A stretch of DNA of 64,000 nt. Source: Eriocheir sinensis (taxonomy: Eukaryota; Arthropoda; Malacostraca; Decapoda; Varunidae). Location: the NCBI RefSeq assembly GCF_024679095.1, contig NW_026111622.1, forward strand, positions 186,001 through 250,000. The letters run 5' to 3'. A model generated the notes under the pieces. It was not told where the DNA came from. It saw only the letters and a program-made list of their open reading frames with translations, and made no database searches. Positions 46,808-63,486 of this stretch are shown piece by piece. Within the stretch, counting starts at the first letter, position 1; each line of letters opens with the position of its first letter. Both the position numbers and the translations under genes were made by a program.

Positions 46808-48780
46808 TACAAATTTACGTTATTTAATGTGTATTTTGTATTTTTATATTTATACAAATATACATTCTTGTATTGGTGTTTTGTTTATTTATTTTGATAC
46901 GAATTTACATTATTGTATGTGTATTTTGTATACATTTTTTTATACGTATTTACTTAATTTTATGTGTATTTTGTATATATATTTTTATAGAAATCTACCT
47001 TATTTTATGTGTATTCGTATATATATTTTGAAACAAATTTACATTGTTTATATGTATTCTGCATATCTTTTTAAACACTGATTATCCTTATTGTATGTGC
47101 TTTTTGTAAATTTATTTTAATACAAATTCAATTATTTCATGTGTATTTTAGTATGTACATTTTTATAAAAAATGCGTATTTTATGGGTATTTTGCATCTT
47201 AATTTTCATACAAATTTACATTATTTTATTAACATTCTGTGTATTCATTTTCATACGATTTTACATTATTCTATTTGTGTTTTGTATATATTTTTTTTAT
47301 ATATATTTACATTATTTAATGTGTATTTTGTATATATATTTTATACAATTTTACGTTATTTTAAGTGTATTTGTTTATATATTTTACATTTACATTATTT
47401 TAAGTGTATTTTGTGTATGTATTTAAATACAAATATACCTAATTTTATGTGTATTTTGTATATTTATTTTCATACAAATTTAAATTATTTTTGTGTATTT
47501 TTGTTCATAGTTTAAAACAAATTTATGTTATTTCATGTGTATTTTGTATATCTATTTTCATATAAATTCACATTCTTTTATTAAAATTTTTTATTTATTT
47601 TGACGCGAATTTACATTATTTAATTGTGTATATGTATTTTTATAAAAATATGCTTTATCTCATGGGTATTTTGCATCTTTATTTTCATACAAATTTACAT
47701 TATTTTATTGATATTCTGGTCATTCATTTTGATACGAATTGACTTTAATCTATGTGTATTTTGTATATTATTTCCATACAAATTTACATTATTTTATGTG
47801 TATTTGTTTATATATTTTGACACAATTTTACAATATTTTATTGGTATTTTGTATATATATTTCAAAAGAAATTTACCTAGTTTTACGCGTATCTTGTATA
47901 TCTATTTTTATACAAATTCAAATTATTTCTATGTATTTTTGTATATATTTTAATACAAATTTTAGTTATGTTATGTGTATTTTGTAAATTTCTTTTTATT
48001 CAAATATATATTATTTTACTGGTATTTTGTTGATTTATTTTGATACGAGTTTACATTATTTTATATGTACTTTGTATATATATTTTTATACGCATTTACA
48101 TTATTTAATATTTATTTTGAATATATATTTTTATACAAATTCATGGTATTTTATGTGTATTTGTATATATATTTTCATATAAATTTACATTATTTGATGT
48201 GTATTTTGTACATATATTTCATTACAAATTTAACTTATTTTATGTTTATTTTGTATATTTATTTAGTTTAATATTAAATTATTTTATGTGTATATTTGTA
48301 TTTGTATTTAGGTTATTTTATGTGTATTTTCTATATATATTTCCATCGAAAAATTACATTATTTTATTGGTATTTTGTTAATTTAATTCGATAAGAATTT
48401 AGATTATTTCATAGGTATTTTGTATACACATTTTTATACGCATTTACATTATTTAATGTGTGTTTTGTATGTATAATTTTATGCAAATTTACTTTATTTT
48501 ATTTGCATTTTTGTACATATATTTTTATAGAAATTTCCGTTCTTTTATGTGTATTTTGTATGTGTTTTCTTATACAAATTTACATTATTTTATTGGTATT
48601 TTGTTTATTTATTTTGATACGAATTACATTATTATATGTGTATTTTGTACATATCTTTTATACGTATTTACATTATTTAATGTGTTTTTTGTTTATATAT
48701 TTTTATACAAATTTAATTATTTTTGTATATTTTTGTATAAAGTTTTATACAAATTTACGCTATTTTATGTGTATTTTGTA
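46808..48780 (+). repeat. Satellite block 26
   Basis: Flips at GTAAATTACAAATTTACG. A-type monomers (46,870-47,510), a short B1 piece, a jump near 47,620 (TTTAATTGTGTATATG), then a variant run (47,640-48,250) that is the inverse of 31,500-32,110, followed by C-type monomers and a C end. It ends exactly at the centre of a perfect palindrome (48,780/48,781). Confidence 0.88.
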
Positions 48781-48800
48781 TACAAAATACACATAAAATA
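48761..48800. repeat. Perfect 40-bp palindrome at a direction switch
   Basis: The left half is TATTTTATGTGTATTTTGTA and the right half is its exact reverse complement, with no spacer. Two mismatched pairs follow, then GTAAATTT pairs with AAATTTAC, extending an imperfect hairpin to about 60 bp. Beyond that the arms belong to different monomer variants, so this is a junction between unlike segments and not the centre of a long palindrome. Confidence 0.97.
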
Positions 48801-49506
48801 ATGTAAATTTGAAAGAAAATATATAAACAAATACACATAAAATAACATAATTTTGTTTGAAATATATATACAAAAAACACATTAAATAATGTAAATATGT
48901 ATAAAAAAATATATACAAAACACAAATAGAATAATGTAAAATCGTATCAAAATATATACACAGAATATTAATAAAATAATGTAAATTTGTATGAAAATTA
49001 AGATGCAAAATACCTATAAAATAACGCATTTTTTTTTAATAAATTATAGATAGCAAAATACACATAAAATATTTGAATTTGTATTAAAATAAATATACAA
49101 AAGGCACATACAATAAGGTAAATTTGTATTGAAATAGATATGCAAAATACATATAAAATAATGTAAATTTATTTCAAAATATATACACGAATACACATAA
49201 AATAACGTAGATTTCTATAAAAATACATATACAAAATACACATAAAATTAAGTAAATACGTATAAAAAATATATACAAAATACACATAAAATAATGTAAA
49301 TTCGTATAAATTTAAATAAATAATATACCAATAAAAGAATGTGTATTTGTATAAATATAAATATACAAAATAAACATAAAATAAAGTAAATTTATATAAA
49401 ACTATATACATAAAATAACGCAAATTTCTTTAAAAATATATGTACAGAAATGAACATAAAATAAATTTGCATAAAAATATATATACAAAACACACATTAG
49501 ATAATC
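48781..49506 (-). repeat. Satellite block 27
   Basis: A-type monomers in mirrored order (ATTAATAAAATAATG near 48,967, AATAACGCATTTTTT near 49,020), then a jump near 49,410 (ACTATATACATAAAATAACG) into the start of C. Confidence 0.88.
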
Positions 49507-50372
49507 TTTGTTTTCATTTTTACATTACTTTATTGATATTCTGTACATTTATATTGATACAATTTTACATTATTCTAGGTGTATTTTGTATATATTTTCC
49601 TTACATATTTACAATATTTTATGTGTATTTTGTATATATCTTTTCATAAAAAATTACGTTATTTTATTGTGTGTATTCGTATATATTTTGATACAAATTT
49701 TATACAAATTCATGTTATTTTATGTGTATTTGTATATATATTTTCATTCAAATTTATATTATTTTATGTTTATTTTTACATATATTTCATTACAAATTTA
49801 TCTTATTTTATGTTTATTTTTTATATTTATTTCTTTTAATTTTAAATTATTTTATGTGTATATTTGTATTTGTATTTAGGTTATTTTATGTGTATTTTCT
49901 ATATATTTTCATCCAAAATTACATTATTTTATTGGTATTTTCTTAATTTAATTTGATACGAGTTTAGATTATTTCATAGGTATTTTGTATACATATTTTT
50001 TTACTCATTTACATTATCTAATGTGTGTTTTGTATATATATTTTTATGCAAATTTACTTTATTTTATGTGCATTTTTGTACATATATTTTTATAGAAATT
50101 TGCGTTATTTTATGTGTATTTTGTATATGTTTTCTCACACAAATTTACATTATTTTATTGGTATTTTGTTTATTTATTTTGATACGAATTACATGATTAT
50201 ATGTGTATTTTGTACATATTTTTTTATACGTATTTACATTTTTTAATGTGTATTTTGTTTATATATTTTTTAAAAAATTTACTTTATTATATGTGTATTT
50301 GTATAAATATTTTGATACAAATTTACATTATTTTATGTATTTTGTATATAGATTTCAATTCAAATTTAGCTT
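49507..50372 (+). repeat. Satellite block 28
   Basis: Flips near 49,506 (TTAGATAATCTTTGTTTTC). Two A-type monomers (GATATTCTGTAC), then an almost complete C section from TTATTGTGTGTATTCG (about 49,664) to TTCAATTCAAATTTAGC (50,357), among the cleaner C copies in the window. Confidence 0.88.
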
Positions 50373-53300
50373 ACATTTTTATAAAATATATATACAAAAT
50401 ACACAGAATAATGTAAAATTGTATAAAAATAAATACACAGAATGTCAATAAAATAAGGTAAATTTGTATGAAAATAAAGATGCAAAATACCCATAAAATA
50501 AAGCATATTTTTTATAAATATACATATACAAAATTACACATAAAATAATTAAATTTGTATTAAAATTAATATACAAAATGAGCAAACAATATGGTAAATT
50601 TGTATTGAAATAGATATGCAAAACACACATAAATCAAAGTAAATTTATTTTTAAAAATATATATACGAATACACATAAAAAAACGCAATTTTCTATAAAA
50701 ATATATATAAAAAATACATACAAAAATACACATAAATAATATAAATTTGTATGAAAATAAATATACAAAATACAAATAAAATTAGGTAAATTTGTATTGA
50801 AATACATATACAAAATACACATAAAATAATGTAAATTTGAATGAAAATATATAAACAAATACACTTTAAATAACGTAAATTTGTATAAAATATATATACA
50901 AAATATACATTAAATAATGCAAATATGAATGGAAAAAATATATACAAAACACAAATAGAATAGGGTAAAATCGTATCAAAATAAATACACAGAATATTAA
51001 TAAAATTATGTAAAATTGTATGAAAATAAAGATGCAAATATCCATAAAATAACGCATTTTTTAGAAAATATATATGTACCAAAATACAAATAAAATATTT
51101 AAATTTGTATTAAAATAAATATACAAAATGCACATTCATTAAAGTAAATTTGTATTGAAATAGATATGCAAAATACATACAAAACTATGTAAATTTGTTT
51201 AAAAATATATATACGAATGCACAAAATAACTTAGATTTCTATAAAAATATATATACAAAATACACATAAAATTAAGTAAATACGTATAAAAAATGTATAC
51301 AAAATACACATCTAAATTTGTATGAAAATATTTATACAAATACATATAAAATAACATGAATTTGAATAAAATTTGTTTCAAAATATATACGAATACACAC
51401 AAGAAAATAACGTAAATTTTTATGAAAATGTATATACAAAATACACATAAAATAATTTAAATACCTAGAAAAGTATATATACAAAACACACATAAAATAA
51501 TGTAAATTCGTATCAAAATAAATAGACAAAATTCCAATAAAAGAGTGTATATTTGTAGGAAAATATATATACAAAATACAAAAAAAATATCTAAATTTTT
51601 CATAAAAATATATACAAAAATACACAAAAATAAGTTAAACTAGTTTGAAAAGAGATATGCAAAAAACACATAAAATTAGGCAAATTTGTATTGAAATACT
51701 TATACAAAATACACATAAAATAATGTAAATTTGTATGAAAATATATAAAGAAATACACATAAAATAACGTAAATTTGGATAAAATATATATATACAAAAT
51801 AGACATTAAATAATGTAAATATGTATAAAAAAATATATATATAAATACAAAATACACATAAAATAATATTAACTCGTATAAAAATAAATGAACAGAATAT
51901 CAATAAAATAATGTAAATGTGATAAAAATAAAAATACAAAAATACACATGAAATAATTAAATTTGTATTAAAATATAAATAAAAAATGCACATACAATAA
52001 AGTAAATTTATATTAAAATAGATATGCAAAATACACATAAATAATGTAAATTTTTATCAAAAGATATATACGAATACACATAAAATAGAGTAAATTTCTA
52101 TGAAAATATGCATTCAAAAAACATAAATAATGGTGTAAATAAGTAAAAAAATATATATACCAAATACCCCTAAAATAATGTAAACTCGTATCAAAATAAA
52201 TAAACAAAATTCCGATAAAAGAACGTATATTTTTTGGAAAATAAATATACAAAATACACATAAAATAGCAAAAATTTGTATAAAAATATATACACACACA
52301 AAAAAATTTCAATTTGTATGAAAATAGATATACAAAATACACATATTATTAGTTAAATTTGTATTTAAATACATGTACAAAATACACATAAAATAATGTA
52401 AATCTGTATGAAATGAAAACAATTACACATAAAATAACGTACATTTGTATAAAATATATATACAAAATACACATAGAATAATGTAAAATCGTATCAAAAC
52501 AAATACACAGAGTATCAATAAAATAATGTAAATTTGTATGAAAATAAAGATGCAAAATACCCATAAAATAAAGCATATTTTTATAAAATTACATAAACAA
52601 AAATATACATAGAATAGTTAAATTTGTATTAAAATTAATATACAAAATCCACATACAATAAGGAAAATTTGTATTGAAAAAATATACAAAATACACATAA
52701 AACAGTGTAAATTTGTTTCAAAATATATTTACAAACACACATAAAATAACGTAGATTTCTATAGAAATATATATACAAAATACACATGACATGATGTAAA
52801 TACGTATAAAAATATATATACAAAATACACATTAAATAATGTAAATTCGCGTCAAATTAAGTAAACAAAATATCGATAAAAGAATGTGTATTTGTATGAA
52901 AATAGATATACAAAATACACATTAAATAACCTAAATTTGTATAAAAACATATACAAAAATACACAAAAATAATTTAAACTTCTATGAAAATAAATATACA
53001 AAATACACATAAAATTAGGTAAATTTGTGTTGAAATACGTATACAAAATACACATAAAATAATGTAGATTTGAATGAAAATACATAAACAAATACACTTA
53101 AAATAACGTAAATTTGTACGAAATATATATACAAAATACAAACTAAATAATGTAAAAATATATAAAAAAAATATAGAGAAAACACAAATATAATATTGTA
53201 AAATCGTCTCAAAATAAATACTCAGAATATTAATAAAATAATGTAAATTTGTATGAAAATAAAGAAGAAAAATACCCATAAAATAACACATTTTCTTATA

Positions 53301-53648
53301 AAAATATATATACCAAAATACACATAAAAAAATAAAATTTCTATTAAAATAATTATACAAAATACACATACACTAATTTAAATTTGTATTGAAATAGATA
53401 TGCAAAATACATATAAAACTATGTAAATTTGTTTCAAAAAATGTATACGAATACACATAAAATAACGTAGATTTCTATGAAAATATATATACAAAATACA
53501 CGTAAAATGAAGTAAATACGTATAAAAATGTATACAAAATACATAAAATAATGTAAATTGTAGCAAAATAAATAAACAAAATACCAATAAAAGAATGTGT
53601 ATTTGTATAAATATGAATATAAAAAATACGCATAAAATAACGTAAATT
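50373..53648 (-). repeat. Satellite block 29
   Basis: Flips near 50,372 (TTAGCTTACATTTTTATAAA). B1 and A-type monomers to about 51,320, then from about 51,416 the left arm of the large palindrome: mirrored C, B2, B1 and A up to the centre. Confidence 0.88.
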
Positions 53649-55880
53649 TATATAATACTTTTTATGTGAATTATGTATATTTATATTTATACAAATACAC
53701 ATTCTTTTATTGGTATTTTGTTTATTTATTTTGATACGAATTTACATTATTTTATATGTATTTTGTATTCATTTTTTGATACGTATTTACCTCATTTTAT
53801 GTGTATTTTGTATATATATTTTTATAGAAATCTACGTTATTTTATGTGTATTCGTATATATATTTTGAAACAAATTTACATTGTTTTATATGTATTTTGC
53901 ATATCTATTTCAATACAAATTTACCTTATTGTATGTGTTTTTTATATATTTAGTTTAATACCAATTTATTTTTTTTATGTTTATTTTGGTATATATATTT
54001 TTATAAATAAAAAAAATGCGTTATTTTATGGGTATTTTGCCTCTTTATTTTCATACAAATTTACATTATTTTATTAATATTCTGTGTATTTATTTTAATA
54101 CGATTTTACATTATTCTATTTGTGTTTTGTATATATTTTTTTATACAAATTTACGTTATTTTAAGTGTATTTGTTCATGTATTTTCATTCAAATTTACAT
54201 TATTTTATGTATATTTTGTATATGTATTTAAATACAAATTTACCTAATTTTATGTGTATTTTGTATATTTATTTTCATACAAATTTAAATTATTTTTATG
54301 TATTTTTGTATATAGTTTTATACAAATTTAGATTATCTTATGTGTATTTTGTATATTTATTTTCACCCAAATACACATTCTTTTATTGATATTTTGTTTA
54401 TTTATTTTGACGCGAGTTTTCATTATTTAATGTGTATTTTGTATATATATTTTTATACGTATTTGCATCATTTCATGTGTATTTTGTATATATATTCCTA
54501 TAGAAATCTACGTTATTTTATGTGTATTCGTTTATATATTTTGAAACAAATTTACACTGTTTTATGTGTATTTTGCATTTTTTTTCAATACAAATTTACC
54601 TTATAGTATGTGCATTTTGTATATTAATTTTAATACAAATTTAATTATTCTATGTGTATTTTTGTATATGTATTTTTTTTTAAATATGCTTTATTTTATC
54701 GGTATTTTGCATCTTTATTTTCATACAAATTTAAATTATTTTATTGATATTTTGTGTACTTATTTTGATACGATTTTACATTATTCTATGTGTATTTTGT
54801 ATATATATTTTATACAAATGTACCTTATTTTATGTGTATTTGTTTTCATTTCATACAAATTTACATTTTTTATGTGTATTTTGTACATGTATCTAAATAT
54901 AAATTTAACTAATTATATGTGTATTTTGTATATTAATTTTCATACAAATTGATATGATTTTCGTGTTTTTTTTATATATTTTTATACAAATTCTCGTTAT
55001 TTTAAGTGTATTTTGTATATTTATTTTCCTACAAATATACGTTTTTTATCGGAATTTTGTTTATTTATTTTGATACGAATTTACATTATTTAGGTGTATT
55101 TGATATATATATTTTTATACTTATTTACATCATTTTATATGTATTGTGTATGTATATTTTCATAGAAATTTACTCTATTTTATGTGTATTCGTATATATA
55201 TTTTGATACAAATTTACATTATTTATGTGTATTTCGCATATCTATTTCAATACAAGTTTTCTTTATTGTATGTGCCTTTTGTATATTTATTTTGATACAA
55301 ATTTAATTATTTTATGTGTATTTTTGTATATATATTTTTAAACAAATATGCGTTATTATATGGGTATTTTGCATCTTTATTTTCATACAAATTTACATTA
55401 TTTTATTGATAGTCTGTTTATTTATTTTGATACGATTTTACGTTATTCAGTGTATTTTGTATATATATTTTTAGACATATTTACATTATTTAATGTATAT
55501 TTTGTACATATATTTTATGGAAATTTACGTTATCTTATGTGTATTTGTTTACATATTTTCATACAAATTTACATTATTTTATGTGTATTTTGTATAAGTA
55601 TTTCAATAAAAATTTGCCTAATTTCATGTGTATTTTGCATATCTATTTTCAAACAAATTTAAATTATTTTATTTGTATTTTGTATATATATTTTCCTACA
55701 AATATACATTCTTTTTGAGTAAATTTTGTTTATTTATTTTGATAAGAATTTACATTATTTTATGTGTATTTTGTATATATATTTTTCTATGTATTTACAT
55801 TATTTTATGTGTATTTTATATATATATTTTCATAAAAATTTACGTAATTTTATTGAGTGTATTCGTATATATTTTGATAA
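51416..55880. repeat. Large imperfect palindrome, arms ~2.2 kb
   Basis: The centre is near 53,648, with about 20 bp of spacer (53,638-53,658). Coordinates of paired landmarks sum to about 107,296. Pairs I matched include CCAATAAAAG with CTTTTATTGG (53,583/53,704), the AAAACAGTGTAAATTTG monomer with its complement (52,699/54,555), ATTAGTTAAATTTG with its complement (52,345/54,905), CCGATAAAAG with its counterpart (52,212/55,044) and AGAGTAAATTTC with its complement (52,086/55,170). The arms differ by substitutions and by a whole monomer present near 53,130 but missing near 54,145. Confidence 0.82.
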
Positions 55881-57344
55881 AAAAATTCATTATTTTATGT
55901 GTTTTTTGCATATCTATTTCAATAAAATTCTACCTTATTGTATGTGTATTTTGTATATTTATTTTAATACAAATTCAATTATTTTATGTGTATTTTTGTA
56001 TATATATTTTTTTAAATATGTTTTATTTTATGGGTATTTTGCATCTTTAATTTTAAATTTTTTTACATGACGTACATATCTTTTATACGTATTTACATTA
56101 TTTAATGTGTATTTTGTTTATATATTTTTATACAAATTTACGTTATTATATGTGTATTTGAATATATATTTTGATACAAACTTACATTATTTTATGTATT
56201 TTCTATATTTATTTCAATTCAAATTTAGCTTATTTTATGTGTCTTTTGTTAATTTATTTTGATACGAGTTTACATTATTTTATGTGTATTTTGTATACAT
56301 TTCCTTATTTGTATTTACTTAATTTTATGTGTATTTTGTATATATATTTTTATAGAAATCTACGTTATTTTATGTATATTCGTATATATATTTTGAAACA
56401 AATTTACATTGTTTTATGTGTATTTTGCATATCTATTTCAATACAAATTTACCTTATTGTATGTGCATTTTGTATATTTATTGTAATAAAAATTCAAATA
56501 TTTTATTTGTATTTTGGTATATATATTTTCAAAAAAAATGCGTTGTTTTATGGGTATTTTGCATCTTTATTTTCATACAAATTTACATTATTTTATTAAT
56601 ATTCTGTGTATTTATTTTGATACTATTTTACATTATTCTATTTGTGTTTTGTATACATTTTTTTTATACATATATACATTATTTAGTGTGTATTTTCTAT
56701 ATATATTTCATACAAATTTACGTTATTTTAAGTGTATTTGTTTTTATATTTTCATTCAAGTTTACATTATTTTATGTGTATTTTGTATATGTATTTCAAT
56801 AGAAATTTAACTAGTTTTATGTGTATTTTGTATATATATTTTTATACAAATTTAAATTATTTTTGTGTATTTTTTGAATAGAGTTTTATACAAATATACA
56901 ATATTTTATGTGTATTTTGTATATTTATTTTCATACAAATACACATTCTTTTATTGATATTTTGTTTATTTATTTTGATGCGAATTTACATTATTTAATG
57001 TGTATTGTGTATATATATTTTTATACGTATTTACGTCATTTCATGTGTATTTTGTATATATATTTTGAAACAAATATACAATGTTTTATGTGCATTTTGT
57101 ATATTTTTTCATTGCCAATTTACCTTATTGTACGTGCATTTTGTATATTAATTTCAATACAAATTTAATTATTCTATGTGTATTCTTGTATATGTATTTT
57201 TAAAAAAAATATGCCTTATTTTATGGGTATTTTGCATCTTTATTTTCATACAAAATTACTTTATTTTATTGATATTCTGTGTATTTATTTTGATACGATT
57301 TTACATTATTCTATGTATATTTTGTATATCTATTTTATACAAAT

Positions 57345-59662
<2,318 letters not shown>

Positions 59663-62600
59663 ATTATATTATATATATTTTTATTGATATTTGCGTTATT
59701 TATGTGTATTTTGTATATGTTTTCTCATAGAAATTTACATTATTTCATTCGTTTTTTGTCTACTTATTTTGATACGAATTACATGATTATTTGTGTATTT
59801 TGTACATTTTTTATACGTATTTACATTATTTAATTTTTATTTTGTTTATATATTTTCATGCAAATTAACGTTATTATATGTGTATTTGTATAGGTATTTT
59901 GATACAAATTTACATTATTTTATGTATTTTGTATATATATTTCAATTCAAATTTAGCTTATTTTATGAGTATTTTGTATATCTATTTTAATACAAAATCA
60001 AATATTTTATGTTTTTTCGTATATATATTTTTATAAAAAATGCGTTATTTTATGGGTATTTTGCATCTTAATTTTCATACAAATTTACATTATTTTATTA
60101 ATATTTTCTGTACTTATTTTGATACGATTTTACATTATTTTATTTGTGTTTTGTATATATTTTTTTATACATATTTACATTATTTAATGTTTTTTTTGTA
60201 TATATATTTGATACAAATTTACGTTATTTTAAGTCTATATGTTTATATATTTTCATTCAAATTTACATTATTTTATGTGTATTTTTACCTATTTTTATGT
60301 TTTTTGCATATTTATTTTCATACAAGTTTAAATTATTTTTGTGTATTTTTGTATATAGTTTTATACAAATTTAGGTTATTTTATGTGTATTTTGTATATC
60401 TATTTTCATACAAATACACATTCTTTTCATGATATTTTGTTTATTTATTTTGACACGAATTAACATTATTTAATGTGTATTTTGTATATATATTTTTATA
60501 CGTATTTACATTATTTCAAGTGTATTTTGTATATATATTTCTATATAAATCTGCGTTATTTTATGTGTATTCGTATATATATTTTGAAACAAATTTACAT
60601 TGTTTTATGTGTATTTTGCATATTTTTTCAATACAAATTTACCTTATTGTATGTGCATTTTGTATATTAATTTTAATACAAATTTGATTAATCTATGTGT
60701 ATTTTTTTATATGTATTTTTATAAAAATATGCTTTATTTTATGGGTATTTTGCATCTTTATTTTCATACAAATTTATATTATTTTATTGATATTCTGTAT
60801 ATTTATTTTGATATGATTTTACATTATTCTAAGTGTATTTTGTATATATATTTTATATAAAATGTATTTGTTTTCATTTCATACAAATATACATTATTTT
60901 ATGTGTTTTTTGTACATGTATTTAAATACAAATTTAACTAGTTATATGTGTATTTTGTATATCTATTTTATATGAACATTTTCATAGAAATTTACTCTAT
61001 TTTATGAGTATTCGTATATATATTTTGATACAACTTTACATTATTGATGTGTATTTTGCATATCTATTTCAATACAAATTTACTTTATTGTACGTGCATT
61101 TTGTATATTTATTTTAATACAAATCTAATTATTTTATATGTATTTTTGTATATATATTTTTATGCAAATATGCGTTATTAAATGGATATTTTGCATATTT
61201 ATTTTCATACAAATTTACATTATTTTATGATATTCTCTTTATTTATATTGATACGATTTAACATTATTCTATGTGAATTTTGTATATTTTTTTTTTACAT
61301 ATTTACATTATTTAATGTTCATTTTGTATATATATTTTATCCAAATTTACATTATTTTATGTGTATTTGCTTTTATATTTTCATACAAATTTACATTAAT
61401 TTATGTGTTTTTTGTATATATATTTTTCTACGTATTTAAATTATTTTATGTGTATTTTATATATACTTTTTTATAAAAAAATTACGTTATTTTATTGTGT
61501 GTATAAGTATATATTTTGATACAAATTTTATACAAATTGATGTTATTTAATGTGTATTTGTATAAATATTTTCTTACAAATTTATATTATTTTATGTGTA
61601 TTTTTTCATATATTTCATTAAAAATTTACCTTATTTTATGTTTATTTTGTATATTTATTTCATTCAATATTAAATTATTTTATGTGTATATTTGTATTTG
61701 TATTTAGGATATTTTATGTGTATTTTGTATATATATTTTCATCCAAAATGACATTATTTTATTGATATTTTCTTAATTTAATTCGATACGAATTTAGATT
61801 ATTTCATAGGTATTTTGTATACATATTTTTATACTCATTTACTTTATCTAAAGTGTGTTATTTATATATATTTTTATGCAAATTTATTTTATGTTCATTT
61901 TTGTACATATATTTTTATAGAAATTTGCGTTATTTTATGTATATAGTTTTATATAAATTTTCGTTATTTTATGTGCATTTTGTATATTTATATTTATTCA
62001 AATACACATTCTTTTATTGGTATATTGTTTATTTACATTTATACGAATTTACATTATTTTATGTGTATTTTGTATACATTTTTTTATACGTATTTACTTA
62101 ATATTATGTGTATTTTGTGTATGTATTTTTATAGAAATCTACGTTATTTTATGTGTATTCGTATATTTATTTTGAAACAAATTTAAATTATTTCATATGT
62201 ATTTTGCATATCTATTTCAATACAAATCTAGCTTATTGTATGTGCATTTTGCATATTTATTTTAAAACAAATTCAAATATTTTATGTGTATATTGGTATC
62301 AATAATTTTATAAAAAATGCGTTATTTTATACGTATTTTGCATCTTTATTTTCATACAAATTTACATTATTTTATTAATATTCTGTGTATATATTTTGAT
62401 ACGATTTTACATTATTCTATTTGTGTTTTGTATATATTTTTTTTATACATATTTACATTATTTAATGTGTATTTTGAATATATATTTCATACAAATTTAC
62501 GTTATAATATGTGTATTTGTTTATATATTTTCTTTCAAATTTACATTAATTTATGTGTATTTTGTATATGTATTTCAATACAAATTAATCTAATTTTATG

Positions 62601-63486
62601 TGTATTTTGTATATTTCTTTTCATACAAATTTAAATTATTTTTGTGTTTCTTGTATATAGTTTTATACAAATTTAGGTTATTTTATGTACACATTTACTT
62701 TATTTAATGTGTGTTTTGTATATATATTTTTATCCAAAGCTAATTTATTTTACGTTTATTTTTGGACATATATTTTTATAGAAATTAGCGATATTTTATA
62801 TGTATTTCTATATGTTTCTCATAGAAATTTACATTATTTCATTGATATTTTGTTTATTTAGTTTGATACGAATTACATGATTATATGTGTATTTTGTACA
62901 TATTTTTTATACGTATTTACATTATTTTATGTGTATTTTGTATACATTTTCTTATACGTATTTACTTCATTTTATGTGTATTTTGTATATATATTTTTAT
63001 ACAAATCTACGTTATTTTATGTGTATTCGTATATATAATTTGAAACAAATTTACATTGTTTTATATGTATTTTGCATATCTATTTCAATACAGATTTACC
63101 TTATTGTATGTGTATTTTGTATATTTATTTTAATACAAATTAATTTTTTCATGTGTATTTTGGTATATATATTTAAAAAAAAAAATGTGTTATTTAATGG
63201 GTATTTTGCATCTTTATTTTCATAGAAATTTACATTGTTTTATTAATATTCTGTGTATTTACTTTGATACGATTTTACATTATTCTATTTGTGTTTTGTA
63301 TATATTTTTTTTATACATATTTACATTATTTAATGTGTATTTTGTATATTTTAAAACAAATTTACGTTATTTTATGCGCATCTGTTAAAATATTTTGATA
63401 CAAATTTACATTGTTTTATGTATTTTGTATATATATTTCAATTCAAATTAAGTTTATTTTATGTATTTTTTGTATATCTATTTTCA
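59663..63486 (+). repeat. Satellite block 32
   Basis: A mosaic of shorter runs: C end (59,690-59,990), A (60,000-60,280), a jump at about 60,285, B1 (60,360-60,960), a jump at about 60,965 (TCTATTTTATATGAAC), B2 (60,975-61,400), C (61,400-61,940), a jump to A (61,950-62,690), a C piece (62,690-62,930), A again, and a jump near 63,350 into the TTATGCGCATCTG monomer. Confidence 0.87.

Noticed and set aside
53638..53658. Replication origin at the palindrome centre
   Set aside because: The spacer is ordinary monomer sequence; AT content and symmetry are not specific evidence of an origin.
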